64,000 bases of DNA from Gammaproteobacteria bacterium (GCA_012103455.1 WLWT01000001.1:3541288-3605287); one strand, 5' to 3'. Positions 41,085 to 50,912 are shown, numbered from the stretch's first letter. The notes: generated by a model not told the origin, from the sequence alone. Program-made: numbers and translations.

Positions 41085-41995
41085 TTCGTTGCATGCGCCC
41101 TCTGGTACTCGCTCGGCGTCCGCTATCCGAGGCTCGAATGTAGCCGCTCTTCGTTGTAGAAATCCACGTACGCATTGACCGCCCGGCGCAGGGCTCCATC
41201 CGACTCGAACGGGCGGCAGTGATACAGTTCCCCTTTCATCGACTTGTACCCTGACTCCCTAGGCGCGTTGTCCGTCATTCGTCTAGGACGATTAACGCTT
41301 CGGACCCGTCCATGTCGCTCCATGCAGTGGCCGAAGGCGTTCGATATGAACTCGACGCCGCGCTCGCTGTGCACGGTCGGACCCGGCACAGGCGGGCGCT
41401 TTGCGATGGCTTTGCGCAGTGCCCTACGGGTCAACCCACCCGTCTTGCCCGGCCCTGGACTCCCGCCCAACGGTTCGCGCGAGCATCGGTCCATCACTGT
41501 GGCTAAGTCACGCCATTGTCCTGTTACTCGAAGATACCTCAGGCCGGCGACCCCTATCTGGCCGGGCCCATTGATTGGCGCCTCCACGGTACGATTCCCC
41601 CACTTCGTGAACAAACGAGTCAGGCCTGCAACCCGCCGATACCGCATCGTTGTGCAGCCTCCAATACCGTTCTCGCGCATGACCCGCTCAACCCGGCGTT
41701 TTCCCACTCGGTTACCGTGTTGCTTGAGGGACTCATGCACCCGCGGACTTGCGTAACGCTGCTCACTCGCTTCATGCACCGTCGGCTCGGCTCTAGCCAT
41801 TCGCGGTCTTGGCGAGCCCGCTCACGCTCGCCTCGGGCGCACCCCGCGCAGTAGCCACTTGTGCTCAGTCCGTACCAACGGCCCATCACTCGGACCGAGT
41901 GGTTCGCTTGCTCGCGGTCGATGAACGAGAAGAGGTCGCTTTTCGTTTCGAAGTGAACGCGATTGCTTTTTTGAACAGCGAGTGTTCCTCCTTGA
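41085..41995 (-). pseudogene. IS3-family transposase (OrfB) remnant
   Basis: Read on the minus strand: LFSFIDREQANHSVRVMGRW, then after frameshifts VHEASEQRYASPRVHESLKQ, RVERVMRENGIGG, the DDE region (VAGLRYLRVTGQWRDLATVM, with D and later DNAPRESGYKSMKGELYH) and NAYVDFYNEERLHSSLG. A TAG (41123-41125) replaces Tyr in LGYRTPSEY. Several catalytic-region residues are altered. The 5' part is cut by MITE-A copy 2. Not active. Confidence 0.78.
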
Positions 41996-42287
41996 GGGCA
42001 CCGCTAAAAATAGTCATTTTTTCGTGAGTGCAAGGAAGCACCGCGCGCGCAACAGCAGTGTATAACTCATCACTGCTGTCCCACAAAATAGTTAAACACA
42101 GCGTATAACCTATTGATTTACATAAAAAACTGACTATGGCATTGTGTTTGAGACATGAAAACAGTTTTTCCAGGAATTTCAAAGAGTTAGTATGCTCTAT
42201 GGGACAGCAGTGATAACTCATACATGAGGATTCGAGCACGGAACTGACGCCGCAATCGCGGAAAAAGTGCATTTTTAGCAGATGCCC
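41996..42287 (+). repeat. MITE-A copy 2, carrying nested MITE-B
   Basis: Begins GGGCACCGCTAAAAATAGTC and ends CATTTTTAGCAGATGCCC, interrupted by MITE-B at 42071-42212. It cuts the IS3 remnant on one side and lies beside the enolase-superfamily gene on the other. Confidence 0.87.
42071..42212. repeat. MITE-B copy 2, nested in MITE-A
   Basis: 142 bp, ends CACTGCTGTCCC/GGGACAGCAGTG, flanked by a perfect 9-bp duplication ATAACTCAT (42062-42070, 42213-42221). It sits at the same point of MITE-A as copy 1, but in the opposite orientation relative to MITE-A. Confidence 0.9.
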
Positions 42288-42313
42288 TCTGGATAATTCC
42301 TGGATAGATAATC

Positions 42314-43522
42314 TTAGCCCATGCCCTTGTCATGAACCGCCGGAGGTGTATCGGCCACCGGGTGGGCGGCGATGGCCGCGTCATTGAGTTCCGTGCCCCA
42401 ACCGGGACCATCGGGCAGATGTAGATATCCTTGCTCTACTTTAGGCACTGTGGTCACTATCTCGTCCTTCCACGGTACATCGTCGATATCGATCTCCATG
42501 ATGCGAAAGTTTGGAATGGCGGCAAACAGATGAGCACTCATCAATGTAGCGATATGACCGTAGAAATTATGCGGGGCGCAATTGATCTCATTGGCTTCGC
42601 AAAGCGCTGCGATCTTCAGCGATTGCCAAATGCCGTTCCATGGCACATCGATAATGCCCACATCCATAGAGCGGTGATTGACGAAGGGTAAAAAGCCGCG
42701 CAAGCCAAATAAAGACTCGCACGAAGCGATAGGTGTTTTCACCGACCGCCTGATATGGGCCAGCGCCGGTGCGTCGTACAGATCGATTTCAAACCACGTA
42801 AGGCCCAGATCATCGAGCGCGCGGGTAACCGTCAAACAACCTTCGGTACGGTAGTTGAAGTTGAGATCCAGCATGATATCCATATCCGCACCTGCGCCTT
42901 CGCGAAACGCCTGTAACTGTTCGCGAAGCGCCTTGATGATCGTCCGGTCCGCATTCAGTTCCGGCCATCCTGGCGCCCGGGCAAAACCCGGCTGGTGCAT
43001 ATGCGCCTCGCCGTCAAAGATAAAAATATTGGTCTTGAGCGCGGAGAAACCCCGCTCGCGCACTTCGCGCCCCATGGCGGTGATACCGTCCAGCGACTGG
43101 AGCGGGGGCTTGCCCATCAGCTCGGCGGTGCGTGGCAACCTATAGCTACCGCAATGGGACCAATACAAGCGCAACCGGTCACGCACCGCCCCACCGAGTA
43201 ACTCGTAACACGGCACGTCCAGCTTGCGGGCTTTGAGCTCCAATAAAGCATTTTCTATGGCCGCACTCGCCTGCTGCGCCATGCCGCCGTGGGCTTGGCG
43301 CGAGCGGGCGTAGAGTTCCGAGGAGATACGTTCATGGGCCATGGGGTTAGCACCCATGATCCAACTGAGTTGACCTTCGATAACGGTGCTCAGCCCCGGG
43401 CTGCCGTAGGATTCGTTGTACTCGGCGATGCCGGTGGTGCCATCATCAGCATGCAGGCGTAGAAAAGAGAATTTGCGCCAGCCCGCATCGCAGTGAAAAA
43501 TTTCATAACCGTCTAACTTCAT
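42314..43522 (-). CDS. Mandelate racemase/enolase-superfamily enzyme
   Basis: 402 residues. An N-terminal capping domain (to about 130) is followed by a barrel with Lys in GFSALKTNIF and metal ligands Asp (DIMLDLNFNYR), Glu (TWFEIDLYD) and Glu (IASCESLFG); His in HNFYGH may be the second base. This is the acid-sugar dehydratase/cycloisomerase pattern of the mandelate racemase group. The substrate is not determined. Intact. Neighbours (a broken D-threonine-aldolase-like gene and an LLM oxidoreductase) suggest small-molecule catabolism. Confidence 0.85.
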   Translation of the reverse strand: MKLDGYEIFHCDAGWRKFSFLRLHADDGTTGIAEYNESYGSPGLSTVIEGQLSWIMGANPMAHERISSELYARSRQAHGGMAQQASAAIENALLELKARKLDVPCYELLGGAVRDRLRLYWSHCGSYRLPRTAELMGKPPLQSLDGITAMGREVRERGFSALKTNIFIFDGEAHMHQPGFARAPGWPELNADRTIIKALREQLQAFREGAGADMDIMLDLNFNYRTEGCLTVTRALDDLGLTWFEIDLYDAPALAHIRRSVKTPIASCESLFGLRGFLPFVNHRSMDVGIIDVPWNGIWQSLKIAALCEANEINCAPHNFYGHIATLMSAHLFAAIPNFRIMEIDIDDVPWKDEIVTTVPKVEQGYLHLPDGPGWGTELNDAAIAAHPVADTPPAVHDKGMG

Positions 43523-43639
43523 CGATCTCGCCTCATCAACGTTGCGCTCTGTCTCATGTGCTCATGTCCCCATTCGCATGCGGTGCTGTTTAGCGCCAAC
43601 CAAGAAGTGTAACGTGCAAACCTCCCTCAAGCTCAAGGT

Positions 43640-44180
43640 TTGGAAGTGGTGAGTGTTGCATCGAAGAGCGCCGCGCCCCGCTTAGCCCAGCTTCGATTAA
43701 ACGACTATCAGTTGGATCCCGCCCTGCTCAACCGTCTCTGTACCCCCGCCCCAGTCATCTATGAAGAGCGGATCAGAAACAATATTCGCACCGTGCTGAA
43801 TTTGATGGATGGCGACACCACCCGCTGGCGGCCTCACCTGAAAACGGTTAAAGGGCACCTCTAAAAATAGTCATTTTTTCGTGAGTGCAAGAAAGCACTG
43901 CGCGCAGAACCGCAGTGTATAGGTGATACCTGAGGATTGGAGCACGGAGCTGACACCGCAATCGCGGAAAAAGTGCATTTTTAGAGGTGCTCTAAAGCCG
44001 CCCATCTGTTCACACTGCTGATCGAGAATGCATTCAAGCCCTGCAAGACCGTCGGGTTGATGACCGGTGTATCGACTGTATCGATTTCACAAGTTCATAA
44101 GCTTTGCTTGCAGATCTCGCTAGCGATGGGTATGAGCGAGTATAGTCTCACGCGAACCAGAACGACGCGCAGAGGACCTG
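43640..44180 (+). pseudogene. D-threonine-aldolase/alanine-racemase-like gene cut by MITE-A
   Basis: The start region encodes PAPVIYEERIRNNIRTVLNL and TTRWRPHLKTVK, the opening of the DSD1/D-threonine aldolase family, where the Lys of HLKT usually binds PLP. MITE-A copy 3 is inserted right after (43853-43992) with a TAAA duplication. Beyond it the same gene continues AAHLFTLLIENAFKPCKT and soon degenerates. The remaining barrel is missing. Confidence 0.75.
43853..43992 (+). repeat. MITE-A copy 3 (uninterrupted) with TAAA target duplication
   Basis: 140 bp: GGGCACCTCTAAAAATAGTC ... CATTTTTAGAGGTGCTC. Terminal inverted repeats of about 20 bases. TAAA occurs on both sides (43849-43852 and 43993-43996), which fits a 4-bp target duplication as made by IS5-group transposases. 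It interrupts a coding sequence, showing real insertion. Confidence 0.9.
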
Positions 44181-45221
44181 ATGAAACTCGGGATCATGGT
44201 TGGCAGTATGCCGGGCACTATTGCTGACAGAGTAGCGCTGGTACAGGAGGCGGAATCGCTGGGATTCGACAGCGCTTGGACGTCTGAAGCTTGGGGCAGG
44301 GATGCCGTGACTCATGCTTCCTGGTTGTTAGCCCATACCCACGCCATCAAGGTGGGTACCGGCATTATGCAGATGTCGGCACGCACACCGGCCATGGCGG
44401 CGATGACGGCCATGTCATTACAAGAGATGTCGGGCGGGCGCTTTTTGCTAGGCATCGGTCCATCGGGCCCACAGGTCATCGAAGGTTGGCACGGCGAGCC
44501 CTTCGGTAAGCCGCTCGCGCGCAGCCGCGAATATATTGCCATCGTCAGAAAAATATTGGCGCGCGAAGAACCGCTAAGGCATCAAGGCGAGCACTATCAG
44601 ATCCCCAACACCGGCCCCGGCACCACCGGTTTGGGCAAAGCGCTCAAAACCATTTTGCACCCTGATCCGAACCTTAAAATCTACACCGGAGCATTCACGC
44701 CAGCCGGTATACGTACCGCCGCCGAGCACGCCGATGGCACCCTGCCTATATTTATGAACCCGCAACGTTTCGAGATATTCGCAGATGATCTCAACCAAGG
44801 CTTCGCCAAAGCCGGCGGTGGAAAGACCCTTGAGGACTTCGACTTGGCACCGTTTTGCCGAGTCGTCATCAATAGCGACGTGAACCGGGCGCGCGACGCT
44901 TTGCGGGACTACTACGCGCTCTACGTGGGTGGCATGGGTGCCCGCGGCAAGAACTTCTACAACACCTACGTGCGCTCGTTGGGCTACGAAGCTATGGCGC
45001 AAAAAGTACAGGACTTGTACTTGGACGGCCACAAACGCGAAGCCGCGGCCCATATTGAGGGTGCTTTCATCGACGAAGTGGCATTGCTGGGACCACCGGC
45101 CCGGATCCGTGACCGCTTACAGATTTGGACCGAGGCGGGCAAAGCCGGCAAGGTCGGCACGTTGGTCGTCTTCGCCCCGAATGTGGATTCGATCCGTTTA
45201 CTGGCCGAGACGGTTCTTTGA
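44181..45221 (+). CDS. Luciferase-like (LLM) flavin- or F420-dependent oxidoreductase
   Basis: 346 residues, intact TIM-barrel luciferase-like family: KLGIMVGSMPGTIADRVALV, SLGFDSAWTSEAWGRDA, GTGIMQMSARTPAMAAM, LSGGRF-like MSGGRFLLGIGPSGPQV and the C-terminal RLLAETVL. GAGG lies upstream (AGAGGACCTG). Enzymes of this family use reduced FMN or F420 to oxidise or reduce small organic substrates. Which cofactor is used cannot be decided here. Confidence 0.85.
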   Translation: MKLGIMVGSMPGTIADRVALVQEAESLGFDSAWTSEAWGRDAVTHASWLLAHTHAIKVGTGIMQMSARTPAMAAMTAMSLQEMSGGRFLLGIGPSGPQVIEGWHGEPFGKPLARSREYIAIVRKILAREEPLRHQGEHYQIPNTGPGTTGLGKALKTILHPDPNLKIYTGAFTPAGIRTAAEHADGTLPIFMNPQRFEIFADDLNQGFAKAGGGKTLEDFDLAPFCRVVINSDVNRARDALRDYYALYVGGMGARGKNFYNTYVRSLGYEAMAQKVQDLYLDGHKREAAAHIEGAFIDEVALLGPPARIRDRLQIWTEAGKAGKVGTLVVFAPNVDSIRLLAETVL

Positions 45222-45301
45222 CCCAGCGCACCGGCGCCACATCTGGCGGCTGTACCAAGGGATCATGCCAAGGGATCATGACTGTAGCAGGGGAAACAGC
45301 A

Positions 45302-45715
45302 TTATTTCTGATTGAAATCGTATCCGAATTCTAGCAGTACGGGCCGCTTACCCTTGTTGGTCCACATCAGACAATAGTTCCTGCTTGCATCGAAACTGAA
45401 AGTTGCCGCGGCGCCGCGTGTACGGTGAGGAGTAACGGGAAATTCCACTTCGCCGCCGCGATGAAAATGCACTTCGAACTCCAGCTGCGCGTTCGCTTCG
45501 AAGCCAATGCGCAGCGCTTGCCCGCTTTGCAATTCTACGCACGCCTCGTAAGCGTGGTTGGATGCGATGTCAATGGCACGATAGCCGGGGGAGTACTCAA
45601 GCTCTTCGCCTTCGAACGAGATCGGGCTTCCGGCACCGAGTACGCCACTACAAGCCACACCCGCCAGTGCCATTACGTATCTGAGGTTCAACGCATTACA
45701 CGCCCCTAGACCCAT
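45302..45715 (-). CDS. Hypothetical secreted protein at the end of the zinc-related operon
   Basis: About 137 residues from ATG 45715, one base after the stop of the TPR gene. Signal-like segment VMALAGVACSGVLGAGS. The rest is beta-rich with two Cys (YEACVELQ, NYCLMW) that could form a disulfide. No family recognised. Its spacing implies co-transcription with the TPR gene. Confidence 0.55.
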   Translation of the reverse strand: MGLGACNALNLRYVMALAGVACSGVLGAGSPISFEGEELEYSPGYRAIDIASNHAYEACVELQSGQALRIGFEANAQLEFEVHFHRGGEVEFPVTPHRTRGAAATFSFDASRNYCLMWTNKGKRPVLLEFGYDFNQK

Positions 45716-45716
45716 C

Positions 45717-47537
45717 TCATTTCGCCAACCGCTCCGCATCTGCCCGCTCTACCCCTGCTAAGCCAGCCTTCAAAGCCGCCCTGGCCGACTTTCTCGCCTC
45801 TTTCCTGCGCCCGGCAACCGCATGAATCGCGGCGATACGGTAAAGCGTTATTGGATGTTTGAACTGCTTAACTATAGCTTTGAGCCGGCGCAGGGCATCT
45901 CCACTTCGGCCCGTGTGATGATGTAGCCATGCATCCGTAGACACCGCGTCAAGCGTGTCTCCACCCAACGCTCTAGCCTGCGTCAACATGGACTTAGCAT
46001 CGGCACGTGCATTGGGATTGGGCGTTAATAAACCGGCCAGCCTAATCAAGGTCGCGGTGTGCGCTGGGCTATCGCGCCTAATAGCTTGATACGCATCAAT
46101 GGCCTCGACTGGACTCATACGTAATTCATCCAGGAATGTCAGATCGTAGCGCAGATCTGGATCGCCTGGGTTGTGTTGCAATCCCCGGCGCAACACACCA
46201 CGAGCAGCCTTTGGACTAGTTTGCAGCTCCGATAACAACATCCACGCGTCACTGCGCTGTGGTATCAGCTTTACCGCCTCCTCAAGGGACGATTTAGCCT
46301 CCTTTTCGCGGCCCCGTTGCAACAACAATTGCGCCCGTTGGACGTAGATATCACCTTCTTCAGGGAATTTGCGTTGCAGCTCGCCAAGGTCTTTAAGCGC
46401 CCTGGCCGGCTCGCCAGCCGAAGCCCTCATCGTCGCTGCGATCACGCCAAGCTCGGCGTTATCCGGATACCGCTTGGCTGTTTGTGTTGCGATCTTAACG
46501 GCGCCGGCCAACTCACCGCCTGCGAACGCCACACTGCCATACTCGCGCACTAATCGGATCGCTTGTTCGACCGATGGAGCGGCCGCAATGGCCGCCTCGA
46601 ACGAGCGCGCCGCCGCGGCGAAATCCTTCTGTTGCCCATATGTCTGGCCCAAAGCCTGGTGCAACGCCGCGTGATCGTTGACTACGCTAGCCTCTCTTAA
46701 CAACTTGAGGACCGCGTCGCTGTCGCCCGCCGCCTGCAATACCATTGCTTTGGTTAGCGTTGCTGTCACGTTAAAGGGCTTGGATGAAGCCAGCAATGCC
46801 TCGGCTAGCGGTTTAGCGGCGTCAATATTGCCAGTTCTTACCTGGGCAATGGTGGCCAACCGCAGTGCTTGTCTCCTGAGTGGCCCCGGCTTCAGCTTGG
46901 CTAGCGCCGGCTCCACCAGTGCCAGCACGCCGGCCTCATCGCCTGAGGCGAGCAGTGCCCGGCACAACTCAATGTGATAAACGGAAAAAACCAGCGGCAA
47001 AATATAGCGGGTTTGCAACAGCCGCCTATAGAGTTCGATGGCTGGCCCGAATCTACGCCGCGCGGCCTCGAGCCGCGCCAGGGTGTTTAATACAAAGATC
47101 TGATCAGGCTCCAATGCCAGGGCTTCGCGCAACTGCGCCTCACCCTCACCAGTCCGGCCAAGGCCAAGCTTGGCAGCGCCTAACTTACCCATCGCCGATG
47201 CGCGGCCAGCTTCGGCGTCCAGGGAGCGTTGCAAAAGAATCTCAGCCTCTTGCAAGCGCTGCTGCTCCAACCGTATGGTCCCCAACACTTCCAGGGCTAG
47301 TGCGTGTTCAGGCTCCTTCTCCAGCAACTCGGTGACAAGACGCTCGGCTATCTTTTTGTTGCCGGCCTGCAATGCCCTGAACACGGCATCGAGTTCCTGT
47401 ACTTGCTCTGCCTCGTCTTTTTTAAACGTGCCCGTCAACAAGTCCCAGATGGGCTGATCGAAGCTAATCTCTTCCAGCCCCGCCGGTAACGGCTGTGACA
47501 AAACCAAGCTCAAGATGGTTACGGCTAGAATCCGCAT
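45717..47537 (-). CDS. Exported TPR-repeat protein
   Basis: 606 residues. Signal peptide MRILAVTILSLVLSQPLPAG. Then about a dozen tetratricopeptide repeats, for example AGNKKIAERLVTELLEKEPE, EGEAQLREALALEPDQIFVLNTLARLEAARRRF and EKEAKSSLEEAVKLIPQRSDAWMLLSEL. It resembles the long TPR proteins of exosortase/PEP-CTERM systems, but no exosortase is here. Probably a periplasmic scaffold. It lies downstream of the DUF3299 gene by about 200 bp. Confidence 0.75.
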   Translation of the reverse strand: MRILAVTILSLVLSQPLPAGLEEISFDQPIWDLLTGTFKKDEAEQVQELDAVFRALQAGNKKIAERLVTELLEKEPEHALALEVLGTIRLEQQRLQEAEILLQRSLDAEAGRASAMGKLGAAKLGLGRTGEGEAQLREALALEPDQIFVLNTLARLEAARRRFGPAIELYRRLLQTRYILPLVFSVYHIELCRALLASGDEAGVLALVEPALAKLKPGPLRRQALRLATIAQVRTGNIDAAKPLAEALLASSKPFNVTATLTKAMVLQAAGDSDAVLKLLREASVVNDHAALHQALGQTYGQQKDFAAAARSFEAAIAAAPSVEQAIRLVREYGSVAFAGGELAGAVKIATQTAKRYPDNAELGVIAATMRASAGEPARALKDLGELQRKFPEEGDIYVQRAQLLLQRGREKEAKSSLEEAVKLIPQRSDAWMLLSELQTSPKAARGVLRRGLQHNPGDPDLRYDLTFLDELRMSPVEAIDAYQAIRRDSPAHTATLIRLAGLLTPNPNARADAKSMLTQARALGGDTLDAVSTDAWLHHHTGRSGDALRRLKAIVKQFKHPITLYRIAAIHAVAGRRKEARKSARAALKAGLAGVERADAERLAK

Positions 47538-47740
47538 CGCTTCTCGCCCATCAAAACGTGTTCAACGCAGGCGACGATAGCATAAAGATCTGTCCCCTAA
47601 TGGTGGGGGACCGCCGCCTCATTCCGATACTAATGTGCTGTCCTATTGCTTGCGCTCGCCACGGCTACCCCAAGGCCCATGCCCGCTATCTGCGTAGACA
47701 TTGCTGGGCCGGGGCGGATGCGTCCCTTCGCCATACGGCG

Positions 47741-48328
47741 TCACTCGTAAGGCTTAATCTCGGTTGCGTGCAGGGTGTAGCCGGCGTCCCCTACCTCGTT
47801 ATAGAACGGCTTAACCGTTAAATCGCCGGTCACCCACACCGCTTCGAAGATATCGTTAAGTGGGTGGGATCGGCCAAGTTTGACGTAAACAATCTGATTC
47901 GCGGGCGGCGGCGGCGTGTGAATACAAGCTCCAAAATAAGGTACCAAGAGAAATTCCGAGACCTGCGTATCGGAAAAATCCAGCGGCACCACAAATCCCG
48001 GCAATCGCACGCGTTGGCCATCCAACTCACCGACTACGGGTGCGTTGGCACCGGCTTGCATAATTTCGCGCATGAGCTGCTCGGCCTGCGCCGAACCGTC
48101 CTCAAGATCACCAGCTTTGTCTAATAGGACCTCCAAGTGGGCAAACGGATCCCAATTCGGCGGCATCAGTTCATCCCACTGCAGTTCCCGTGCAGGGGTA
48201 ATGGACCAAGTAAACGTTGGTATGAGTACCGCGGCGATCAGTACCGTATACAGGACTGCCCGGGATAGATAGGCCCCAAACGGGTAGGTCCTAAACGGGT
48301 AAGCCCTAAACATACAGTGTTTTGCCAT
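47741..48328 (-). CDS. DUF3299 protein (second copy)
   Basis: 195 residues. N-terminal membrane/signal segment (VLYTVLIAAVLIPTFTWS). Conserved DUF3299 core: DELMPPNWDP, VVGELDGQRVRLPGFVVPLDF, EFLLVPYFGACIHTPPPPAN and a final ATEIKPYE. The segment CIHxPPPPANQ is the hallmark and may bind metal. A short in-frame repeat encodes YPFRT/YPFGA near the start. Second DUF3299 gene of this operon (other at 50925). Such genes accompany ZrgA/ABC genes under zinc control in some gammaproteobacteria. Confidence 0.85.
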   Translation of the reverse strand: MAKHCMFRAYPFRTYPFGAYLSRAVLYTVLIAAVLIPTFTWSITPARELQWDELMPPNWDPFAHLEVLLDKAGDLEDGSAQAEQLMREIMQAGANAPVVGELDGQRVRLPGFVVPLDFSDTQVSEFLLVPYFGACIHTPPPPANQIVYVKLGRSHPLNDIFEAVWVTGDLTVKPFYNEVGDAGYTLHATEIKPYE

Positions 48329-48332
48329 GCCA

Positions 48333-49598
48333 TCAAATCCTCAACGTAAGACCATCGGCCAGCGACAGGCGATATGCTCTCAAGGCGGGCAGCATCCCGG
48401 CGAGCAGCGCTGCTAACACCACGGCCGCTAGCACCATCCAATCGGTTGCCGCCGGCAAGGCGAGCGGGACATGCAAGCCGAATTGACTCTCGACGATAGG
48501 TGCGGCGACCCAGCCCGCCGTGACCAGCAACACCACTCCGAACCCGCCACCCACAAGCGCGAGCAAACCCGCTTCACTCATGAACAGGAAAAAAATTGCC
48601 GCTGGCCGCGCGCCCACGGAGCGCAGCACAGCCATTTCGCGGCGCCTCGCCTCCAAGCTGGCGAGAATCACCGTCAGCATTCCCAATAGTCCCGTCACCA
48701 CGACTGTGACCGACACCATCTGCAAAGCGTTCTCCGCTACCGCCATGACGTCCCACAGCTCCTGCAGGGCAACGCCCGGGATGATGGCCAGCAACGGCTC
48801 GGCGCGGTATTCATTAATCGAGCGCAACAACCGGAACAGCGCCATCTTTGTCTCTAGGCCGATCAGAAATGCGGTTATCGCTTTGGGTTGCAGGTCCATT
48901 TGCCGCACCTGCTCCGGGCTCACCGTACGACCGGGCAGCGGTACACCGGCAGCCCAACCGGCGTGTATGGCTTCGATCCCTTGTAAGCTGACATGCACCG
49001 TCCGATCCACCGGTGTGCCGGTGCGGGCGAGGATGCTGGCAACTTTGAAAGGTTTGTCCGCGTGGTCCACAAAGCTGACATCGCCGGTCCCGTGGGCCAG
49101 CACAATCGCTTGTCCCACGCGGTAGCCAAGCTTGGCCGCCACCTCGGCACCGATCACGGCATCGAATAAATCAGCGAAGGGTTGACCGGCAGCAAACCGA
49201 AGCTTGCGCTTGGAGGCATAGCGATAGTATTCAAAGTAATCGACCGTGGTGCCCATGACCCTAAACCCACGATGCGAGTCGCCCAAGGATATGGGGACCG
49301 TCCAGCGCACGCTTTTATGCGCAGCTATCGCCTCGTAGCTGCGCCAACTGATGTTGGCGGTAGCGTTCCCGATGCGGAAAATCGAGTAGAGCAACAGCTG
49401 GACGGAACCGCTTCGGGCACCCACGATGAGATCGGTGCCGGAGATAGTGTTGGCGAAATTGGCCCTGGCATCGCGCCGTAGCTTCTCTACACCAAGCAAC
49501 ATAGTGACGCTGAGGGCAATAGCCAAAATCGTCATGAAGGCAGTAAGCCGGCGGTTCCAAAGGCTTGCCCACGCGAGCTTTACAATGGTCATTGGCAT
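48333..49598 (-). CDS. FtsX/MacB-type ABC transporter permease
   Basis: 421 residues. One helix at the N-terminus (AFMTILAIALSVTMLLGV), a large periplasmic domain (about 45-270), and three C-terminal helices (VVVTGLLGMLTVILASLEA, AIFFLFMSEAGLLALVGGGFG, WMVLAAVVLAALLAGMLPAL). This is the FtsX-like four-helix layout. The motif RRREMAVLRSVGARP is typical of MacB/LolC permeases. Partner of the ATPase just upstream (49636). Together they likely work on a periplasmic factor, not on uptake. Confidence 0.87.
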   Translation of the reverse strand: MPMTIVKLAWASLWNRRLTAFMTILAIALSVTMLLGVEKLRRDARANFANTISGTDLIVGARSGSVQLLLYSIFRIGNATANISWRSYEAIAAHKSVRWTVPISLGDSHRGFRVMGTTVDYFEYYRYASKRKLRFAAGQPFADLFDAVIGAEVAAKLGYRVGQAIVLAHGTGDVSFVDHADKPFKVASILARTGTPVDRTVHVSLQGIEAIHAGWAAGVPLPGRTVSPEQVRQMDLQPKAITAFLIGLETKMALFRLLRSINEYRAEPLLAIIPGVALQELWDVMAVAENALQMVSVTVVVTGLLGMLTVILASLEARRREMAVLRSVGARPAAIFFLFMSEAGLLALVGGGFGVVLLVTAGWVAAPIVESQFGLHVPLALPAATDWMVLAAVVLAALLAGMLPALRAYRLSLADGLTLRI

Positions 49599-49635
49599 CC
49601 TTTATGGCACTTGACCTTGCATTGAACTTGGCCAT

Positions 49636-50364
49636 TCATGCACCGCGGACCACCCCGGTATTCAATTCAAAAAAATTGACCCGCCGGTCGAACAACGATG
49701 CCAGTCTGGCATCATGGCTCACGAAAAGCACCGTCGTTCGAGACTGCTCACACTCAGCAAAAAGCAGCTCTAAAAAACGCTCCCGCGTCCCTTCATCCAG
49801 CGCCGAAGTGGGTTCGTCGGCCATGATCAACTCGGGTGTACCGATAAGCGCCCGGGCAGCCGCTACCCGTTGTTGCTGCCCTATGGACAAATCGGTCACC
49901 AAGCGATCTGCATAAGCCGCCTCATCGAGTTCTAGCGCGCTCAGCAGACGTAGCGCTTCATCGCGTAAGGCGCCGTTTCGACGCGCATTGGCGAGACGCC
50001 GCTCAGAGAAGCGGCAAGGCAACGTAACGTTGTCTAACACCGACAGATAAGGCACTAGGTTGAACATCTGAAAGACGATGCCTACGTGATCGGCCCTAAA
50101 GCTGTCGCGTTGACGCGCGGACAAGCCACCCAGATCCGTCCCCAGCAAGAGCACCGCGCCCGCCTGCGTTTTGACCACGCCACCAACGGCGCTGAGCAAG
50201 GTGCTCTTGCCGCTTCCGCTAGCCCCCTCGATAAACACCCGTTCGCCGCAGCGCACTGTAAACTTATCGATGTTCAGTACATTCGCAGCACCTGGCCGCC
50301 AGGCGAACTGCAGATTGGCAATCTCTAATGCGTTGCCCTCTAATGCGTTGCCGATCGCAGCCAC
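49636..50364 (-). CDS. LolD/MacB-type ABC ATPase
   Basis: About 242 residues using GTG at 50364, three bases after the DUF2796 stop; an upstream ATG (50520) would lie inside that gene. Walker A EGASGSGKSTLL, Q-loop IVFQMFNLVPYLSV, signature LSIGQQQRVAAARAL, Walker B LIMADEPTSALD, H-loop FVSHD. Near the start a 15-bp tandem duplication encodes the repeat NALEGNALE (50324-50353). It forms a transporter with the FtsX-type permease. Confidence 0.83.
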   Translation of the reverse strand: MAAIGNALEGNALEIANLQFAWRPGAANVLNIDKFTVRCGERVFIEGASGSGKSTLLSAVGGVVKTQAGAVLLLGTDLGGLSARQRDSFRADHVGIVFQMFNLVPYLSVLDNVTLPCRFSERRLANARRNGALRDEALRLLSALELDEAAYADRLVTDLSIGQQQRVAAARALIGTPELIMADEPTSALDEGTRERFLELLFAECEQSRTTVLFVSHDARLASLFDRRVNFFELNTGVVRGA

Positions 50365-50366
50365 CG

Positions 50367-50912
50367 TCAGCGCCGAAGTGAAACGGCTGATTGGCTGGAC
50401 GATAGATGGATCCGGGTTTGCAATGAAGGCGTGATCACGTTCACTTCGAGCCGCTCCAAGCCCTCCAGGTGCTCGAATAAACGCGTCGTGAAGGCATTGA
50501 GGTGCTGAGGATGATGGCAACTGAAAGCGTACTCGGCATGGAGCTGCGAATGCTCGCCGGAATGGCCGTGTTCTACATCCTCTCCCAGATGGATCTCCGT
50601 GCTATTGGATGTGCATTGGGCGTTATCGGCAAATCTAAACAACGCCGCCGCATCGCTATACCGCTCGCGCGCTGCTTCTATAGCGTGTCGTTCGGCGTCC
50701 GTGCGCGGTGCGTGCTCAAAGCCAACCACATGCACTGCCGGTAACTCCAGTTCAATCAACACCTCGCGGCCCTGCGTCACTACGTTCATAACGCCGCGGC
50801 CGTGCTCATGCGCACCGTGTTGGTGGGTGTTGGCATGAAGGGTTAGAGCCGCACTGCCGATAAGGCAGACCAATGCCCATTGCGCGTACCGCATCACTTC
50901 AATCCTCATCAC
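50367..50912 (-). CDS. DUF2796 (ZrgA-like) histidine-rich periplasmic protein
   Basis: 181 residues with a signal peptide (WALVCLIGSAALTLHA). A His-rich zinc-binding stretch NTHQHGAHEHGRGVMNV is followed by the family core ELELPAVHVVGFEHAPRTDAE and a second His cluster EDVEHGHSGEHSQLHAEYAFSCHHP. DUF2796/ZrgA proteins are zinc-regulated and thought to handle periplasmic zinc. The operon partners match the zrg gene set. Confidence 0.88.
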   Translation of the reverse strand: MMRIEVMRYAQWALVCLIGSAALTLHANTHQHGAHEHGRGVMNVVTQGREVLIELELPAVHVVGFEHAPRTDAERHAIEAARERYSDAAALFRFADNAQCTSNSTEIHLGEDVEHGHSGEHSQLHAEYAFSCHHPQHLNAFTTRLFEHLEGLERLEVNVITPSLQTRIHLSSSQSAVSLRR

